From assembly GCF_017254835.1 (NCBI RefSeq), contig NZ_JAFKCW010000006.1:79902-143901 (forward strand): a DNA stretch of 64,000 bases. The letters run 5' to 3'. The stretch comes from Algoriphagus aestuariicola. Its GTDB lineage: Bacteria; Bacteroidota; Bacteroidia; Cytophagales; Cyclobacteriaceae. Within the stretch, counting starts at the first letter, position 1, and every line of letters begins with the position of its first letter. Positions 60,668 to 64,000 of the stretch are shown here, piece after piece. The notes beneath the pieces were generated by a model. It worked only from the letters and a program-made list of their open reading frames with translations, ran no database searches and had not been told where the DNA came from. A program made the position numbers and the translations under genes.

Positions 60668-60702
60668 TCCCTGCACAGATTTATTCTTTAGAGAAATGTG
60701 AA

Positions 60703-60726
60703 GGCAGGGATGAATGACTCCCTGTC
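60703..60726 (+). terminator. Possible hairpin after the collar gene
   Basis: GGCAGGGA (60703-60710) pairs with TCCCTGTC (60719-60726), with one G-U pair. The following T run is short, so its terminator role is uncertain. Confidence 0.35.
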
Positions 60727-60806
60727 TTCCTACAGTTTATCTCCCGACTTTTTAAAACCATCTCAGACTTACCAAGAATCTCACACGCCTTCAGTACGCA
60801 TAGACC

Positions 60807-63800
60807 ATGGAATACATTTACCGGATTACCCATTTCAAAGTCCTTTTTCTCCTGTTACTGGGATGGCTATCGGCATTTCAAGTAATCGGGCAGACTTATA
60901 CGATCCCATTCGATTCTGGGCCAGATGAAGTATCGACGGTAAGTCATGTCAGTAACGGAGTCCAGTTTAACTTTGTGTTCACCTTGGATGGAGATGGAGG
61001 AGACTTTTCCCACATTCCCGATTTCGGAGCTGGTAATTCGGCATCCCTCGATTTGGAATCTGCAATCTTTAACACAGGTACCACAGAAAGAGTAACTATT
61101 AAGCGAAATGACGGGTCGAGTTTTAGTTTTAAAAGTTTGTTTCTAAGAAATGATGAAGGGACCACCGTTACCATACAGGGCTATTTAGGCGGGAATCCAG
61201 TAGGGGCTTCGCAGTCTGTTGCCAACGGTGCCAACGGTACCTATACTTTTAACCTTACTGTCGATGAAGTAAGGCTTACGGCAAGTGATTTTTACCAGGT
61301 CAATTTGGACGATTTTGCATGGTCCTTTGCCAACACCGCTCCAGTAGCTACAGCGCCGAGTGTTTCAGGCGTCCAAGAAGATATTCCCTATGCCTTGCCA
61401 GACAATATTCAAGTAACTGATGCGGAAGGGAATAACCAAACTTTGACATTCACCATTACGGGTGGCACTTTGTCCTTGGGAACCACCGGAATAACTTTCG
61501 CGGGATCGGGCAATGGTTCGTCAAACTTTACGGCTTCAGGCACTTTGGCGGCAATCAACACTGCACTGGATGCAGCTGTTTTCACACCTACTTCAAATTT
61601 AAATGGTAGCGGAGCCGGCACGATTTCCTTCATTGCCTATGATGGTACTAGCAATTCCAACACGGCGTCTGTGACATTTGATATTGCAGCCATAAATGAC
61701 GCCCCAACTGGTACAGGACTTCCAGCTTCTGTCACGGTGGAAGAAGATGCGGTCGATGACGTTTTTAATATTTCGGCTCTGACCCTCGGTGATGTGGATG
61801 CGGGAAGTGGAATGATGACCTTGATGCTTCAGGCTACTGGGGGAATTTTTGATCTCGCTGCGGGAACAGGAATTACGCTCTCCGGTCATCTCACCTCGAC
61901 TGTCACCTTCACGGGTACTTTAGCCAACCTGAACGCGTATATCGACATTCCCACCAATATCTACTTCAGACCTGATGCAAATATCAGTGGTGTCAATGTT
62001 GGATTTGTGCAAGTATCCATCAATGACAATGGAAACTCAGGAGTTGGTGGGCCATTGGCGGTGAATCTGGGCATTGTCCAAGTGAATGTCACTGCTGTCA
62101 ATGATCCGCCCACTGCAGTCGGTGATATCGTGAGCACCGAACAGAACGTGGCGGTCACAGGCAATGTATTGACCAACGATTCTGATATAGAAGGGAATTT
62201 GCTTACTGCTTCACTGACTTCAGCTGCTTCTCAAGGCACAGTCGTGCTCAATGCCGACGGTGGCTTTACCTATACACCCAATGTCGGCTACTTTGGTGGA
62301 GACAGTTTTCAATACCAAGTTTGTGATAACGGCTCTCCCTCACAATGCAGCACTGCAACTGTGACGATTACCGTAACAGAATCCGCACCCGTGGTGACGA
62401 GTGTCACTGTCCCAGCCAATGGGACATACGGAGTTGGGCAGACGCTGAGCTTTACGGTTAATTTTGACAAAAGTGTAACCGTGAGTGGTGGAACGCCGCA
62501 GTTGGGATTGACTATAGGTTCTGAAACCAAGTCGGCAAACCTTTTTTCGGGAGGCGGGACGTCCAGTTTGACCTTTGTCTATTACGTCGAAACCAATGCG
62601 ATGGACACGGACGGAATCAGCATCAATGCGATTTCGCTCAGCGGCGCTACCATCAACGGCTCAGGCGGCACGGCCGCCAACTTAACCCTAAACAGTGTCG
62701 GTAGCACATCGGGCGTGTTGGTAGATGGGGTGGCACCTTCAGGATACGGCGTGCAGATCGATCAAAATCCGATCACACCAGCCAATGCCAATGCAGTAAG
62801 CTTCAGCTACACCGGCGCGGAACTGGGAGCAAGCTACTACTACACGATTGGTATTCCATCTTCTTGTGATTTCGAAAGTGGGAATGGAATCGTCACGGGC
62901 ATTAATGGACAGATTACAGGGATTGACCTGAGTGAGTATGCAGCGGGAGACATAGAGCTCACGTTCAGACTTGTAGATGCAGCGGGAAACTACGGAGATG
63001 TGGTGACCAGTTTGGTGCTAAAACTGGACAACCTCCCACCAGTCGCCACCGCCGCTATTGCACCGACCGTGACAGAGGACACAGATGCAATCTTCACGGG
63101 TATGTCGGTAAGCGACTCGGACGGCGATGACCAAACGCTAAGTTTTACCATTGCTGGTGGAACCTTAACTATTGGCACCACGGGAATCTCCTTTGGAGGA
63201 TCAGGGAACGGAAGTACTAGCTTCACAGCTTCTGGAACCTTGGCGGCGATCAATACCGCAGTCAGTTCTGCAACCTTCACTCCGACTCCTGATCTATACG
63301 GAGCCGATGCTGGCACAATTTCTTTTGTTGCAAATGATGGCACGGAAAATTCTAATGTTGCTTCAGTTACCTTCGATATTGTAGGGGTAAAAGAAGACCA
63401 GACCATCAACTTCCCGGCTATTGCGTCGAAAACCTATGGGGATGCCATTTTTGTTCTGGGAGATGCCAATACCAGTGAAGGCCTCACGATCACCTATACG
63501 GCTGCGGACCCTAGCGTGGTGTCAATCACGGGCAATTCGGCTTCGATCTTGAAAGCGGGAAGTACTTTGATCACAGCTACCCAAGCCGGAGATACTGAAA
63601 CAAATCCAGCACCATCGGTGTCACAGACTTTGGCGGTAAATCCAAAGGGACTGGACGTCAGCGCAACTTCGGGTATTGAAAAGGTATACGGTAGTGGCGA
63701 TCCAGTCCTCAGTTATTCGGTAAGCGGGTTTATAAGCCCCGATAACGTAACTATTCTTAGCGGATCCTTGTCCAGAGCGGTTGGGGAAAATGTAGGCATC

Positions 63801-64000
63801 TATGCTATAAACATCGGTACTTTATCTGCGGGCAGTAACTATACGCTCAATTTTACTGGAGCTGATTTTGCTATCACGCCAGCCTCGATCACCGGAATCA
63901 TCTTCGAGGACGACAGCTTTGTGTATGACGGTTTGGCCAAGTCACTGGTCATAGCCGGAACGCTTCCAAGTGGAGCCAGCGTGAGCTATGCGGACAACAG
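60807..64000 (+). CDS. Giant secreted adhesin-like protein, 3' truncated by the window
   Basis: The frame is open from ATG 60807 to the window end (1064 residues visible). A signal peptide (HFKVLFLLLLGWLSAFQVIG, cleaved before QT) precedes a series of Ig/cadherin-like beta modules, several with NDPPTAVGD or DSDGDDQTLSF linkers. Two modules, about residues 170-295 and 745-860, are clearly homologous: both contain GNGSxxFTASGTLAAINTA and end in ASVTFDI. Near residue 870 the sequence changes to repeats with KTYGDAIF and EKVYGSGDPVLSY, like MBG-type mucin-binding domains. The product is probably a surface adhesin; the missing end may carry a T9SS signal. Confidence 0.85.
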   Translation, partial: MEYIYRITHFKVLFLLLLGWLSAFQVIGQTYTIPFDSGPDEVSTVSHVSNGVQFNFVFTLDGDGGDFSHIPDFGAGNSASLDLESAIFNTGTTERVTIKRNDGSSFSFKSLFLRNDEGTTVTIQGYLGGNPVGASQSVANGANGTYTFNLTVDEVRLTASDFYQVNLDDFAWSFANTAPVATAPSVSGVQEDIPYALPDNIQVTDAEGNNQTLTFTITGGTLSLGTTGITFAGSGNGSSNFTASGTLAAINTALDAAVFTPTSNLNGSGAGTISFIAYDGTSNSNTASVTFDIAAINDAPTGTGLPASVTVEEDAVDDVFNISALTLGDVDAGSGMMTLMLQATGGIFDLAAGTGITLSGHLTSTVTFTGTLANLNAYIDIPTNIYFRPDANISGVNVGFVQVSINDNGNSGVGGPLAVNLGIVQVNVTAVNDPPTAVGDIVSTEQNVAVTGNVLTNDSDIEGNLLTASLTSAASQGTVVLNADGGFTYTPNVGYFGGDSFQYQVCDNGSPSQCSTATVTITVTESAPVVTSVTVPANGTYGVGQTLSFTVNFDKSVTVSGGTPQLGLTIGSETKSANLFSGGGTSSLTFVYYVETNAMDTDGISINAISLSGATINGSGGTAANLTLNSVGSTSGVLVDGVAPSGYGVQIDQNPITPANANAVSFSYTGAELGASYYYTIGIPSSCDFESGNGIVTGINGQITGIDLSEYAAGDIELTFRLVDAAGNYGDVVTSLVLKLDNLPPVATAAIAPTVTEDTDAIFTGMSVSDSDGDDQTLSFTIAGGTLTIGTTGISFGGSGNGSTSFTASGTLAAINTAVSSATFTPTPDLYGADAGTISFVANDGTENSNVASVTFDIVGVKEDQTINFPAIASKTYGDAIFVLGDANTSEGLTITYTAADPSVVSITGNSASILKAGSTLITATQAGDTETNPAPSVSQTLAVNPKGLDVSATSGIEKVYGSGDPVLSYSVSGFISPDNVTILSGSLSRAVGENVGIYAINIGTLSAGSNYTLNFTGADFAITPASITGIIFEDDSFVYDGLAKSLVIAGTLPSGASVSYADN

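Overview
The window looks like a contiguous chromosomal stretch of a Bacteroidota bacterium, most likely order Cytophagales (Algoriphagus/Cyclobacteriaceae-like). The evidence is a SusC/SusD pair, a secreted protein with a gliding-motility/type IX secretion C-terminal domain, several small secreted beta-barrel proteins, a LytS/LytT-type two-component pair, a type B succinate dehydrogenase, frequent TTG starts, and repeated promoter-like sequences of the Bacteroidota form TTG-N20-TAnnTTTG. It is a mix of housekeeping and accessory genes. I saw no phage, insertion sequence, CRISPR array or rRNA.

Layout. 1-230: the end of a regulator-like gene. 410-2935: myo-inositol oxygenase and a sodium/solute symporter. 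3000-3083: tRNA-Leu. 3176-8372: a monooxygenase-like protein, SAM hydrolase, PhoH, an acetyltransferase, a beta-barrel and ComEC. 8434-12707: a tight operon of enoyl-CoA hydratase, RecQ, an unknown protein, NUDIX and thioesterase. 12832-14506: TPR lipoprotein and Sua5. 14716-22619: Pgk, DinB-like, a secreted phosphoesterase, flavin reductase, FabD, a DCC1-like protein and a large T9SS cargo protein. 22937-26347: sdhCAB. 26605-29547: symporter, acetyltransferase and PLP racemase. 29630-34063: two beta-barrel proteins around a Crp-like regulator and a diheme cytochrome/beta-helix pair whose function is unknown as a family. 34145-40912: RuvC, then a seven-gene operon (glycosyltransferase, small protein, PP2C phosphatase, polysaccharide deacetylase, glycosyltransferase, TatD, asparaginase). 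41006-41093: tRNA-Ser. 41100-48830: a looser accessory zone of mostly single-gene units with long spacers (small ORFs, a Lys-rich protein, a PHP phosphoesterase, RpiA, VOC, SnoaL-like, YdeI-like, an SDR, an AAC(6')-like acetyltransferase). 48832-52518: two-component pair, a secreted protein and a second phosphoesterase. 52600-57665: SusD and SusC. 58267-64000: FabF, a tail-collar protein and a giant adhesin that runs off the window.

The most interesting signal is a repeated, structured leader of about 90 nt placed immediately before start codons. There are four full copies (before myo-inositol oxygenase, the TPR lipoprotein, the flavin reductase and the YdeI-like protein) and a fifth before an orphan ATG at 41601. 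All share a GATTCCAT core 26-29 nt before the ATG, and the four full copies also share (G)AAATCGA 50-54 nt further upstream. A short stem joining the two blocks is preserved with base changes on both sides in four copies. In three copies a TAnnTTTG-like element sits 17-20 nt before the leader, so it should lie at the 5' end of the mRNA. It could be a cis-regulatory RNA or a repeated promoter/UTR cassette, and the downstream genes share no obvious pathway.

Other points worth a second look are a cytochrome/beta-helix pair beside a Crp-type regulator with a palindrome in the divergent promoter, an SDR without its catalytic Tyr and Lys, strong inverted repeats before sdhC, before the Lys-rich gene and between susD and the phosphoesterase gene, and a SpoIIE-type phosphatase inside a polysaccharide operon. 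All function calls come from reading the sequence; no database or structure program was run.
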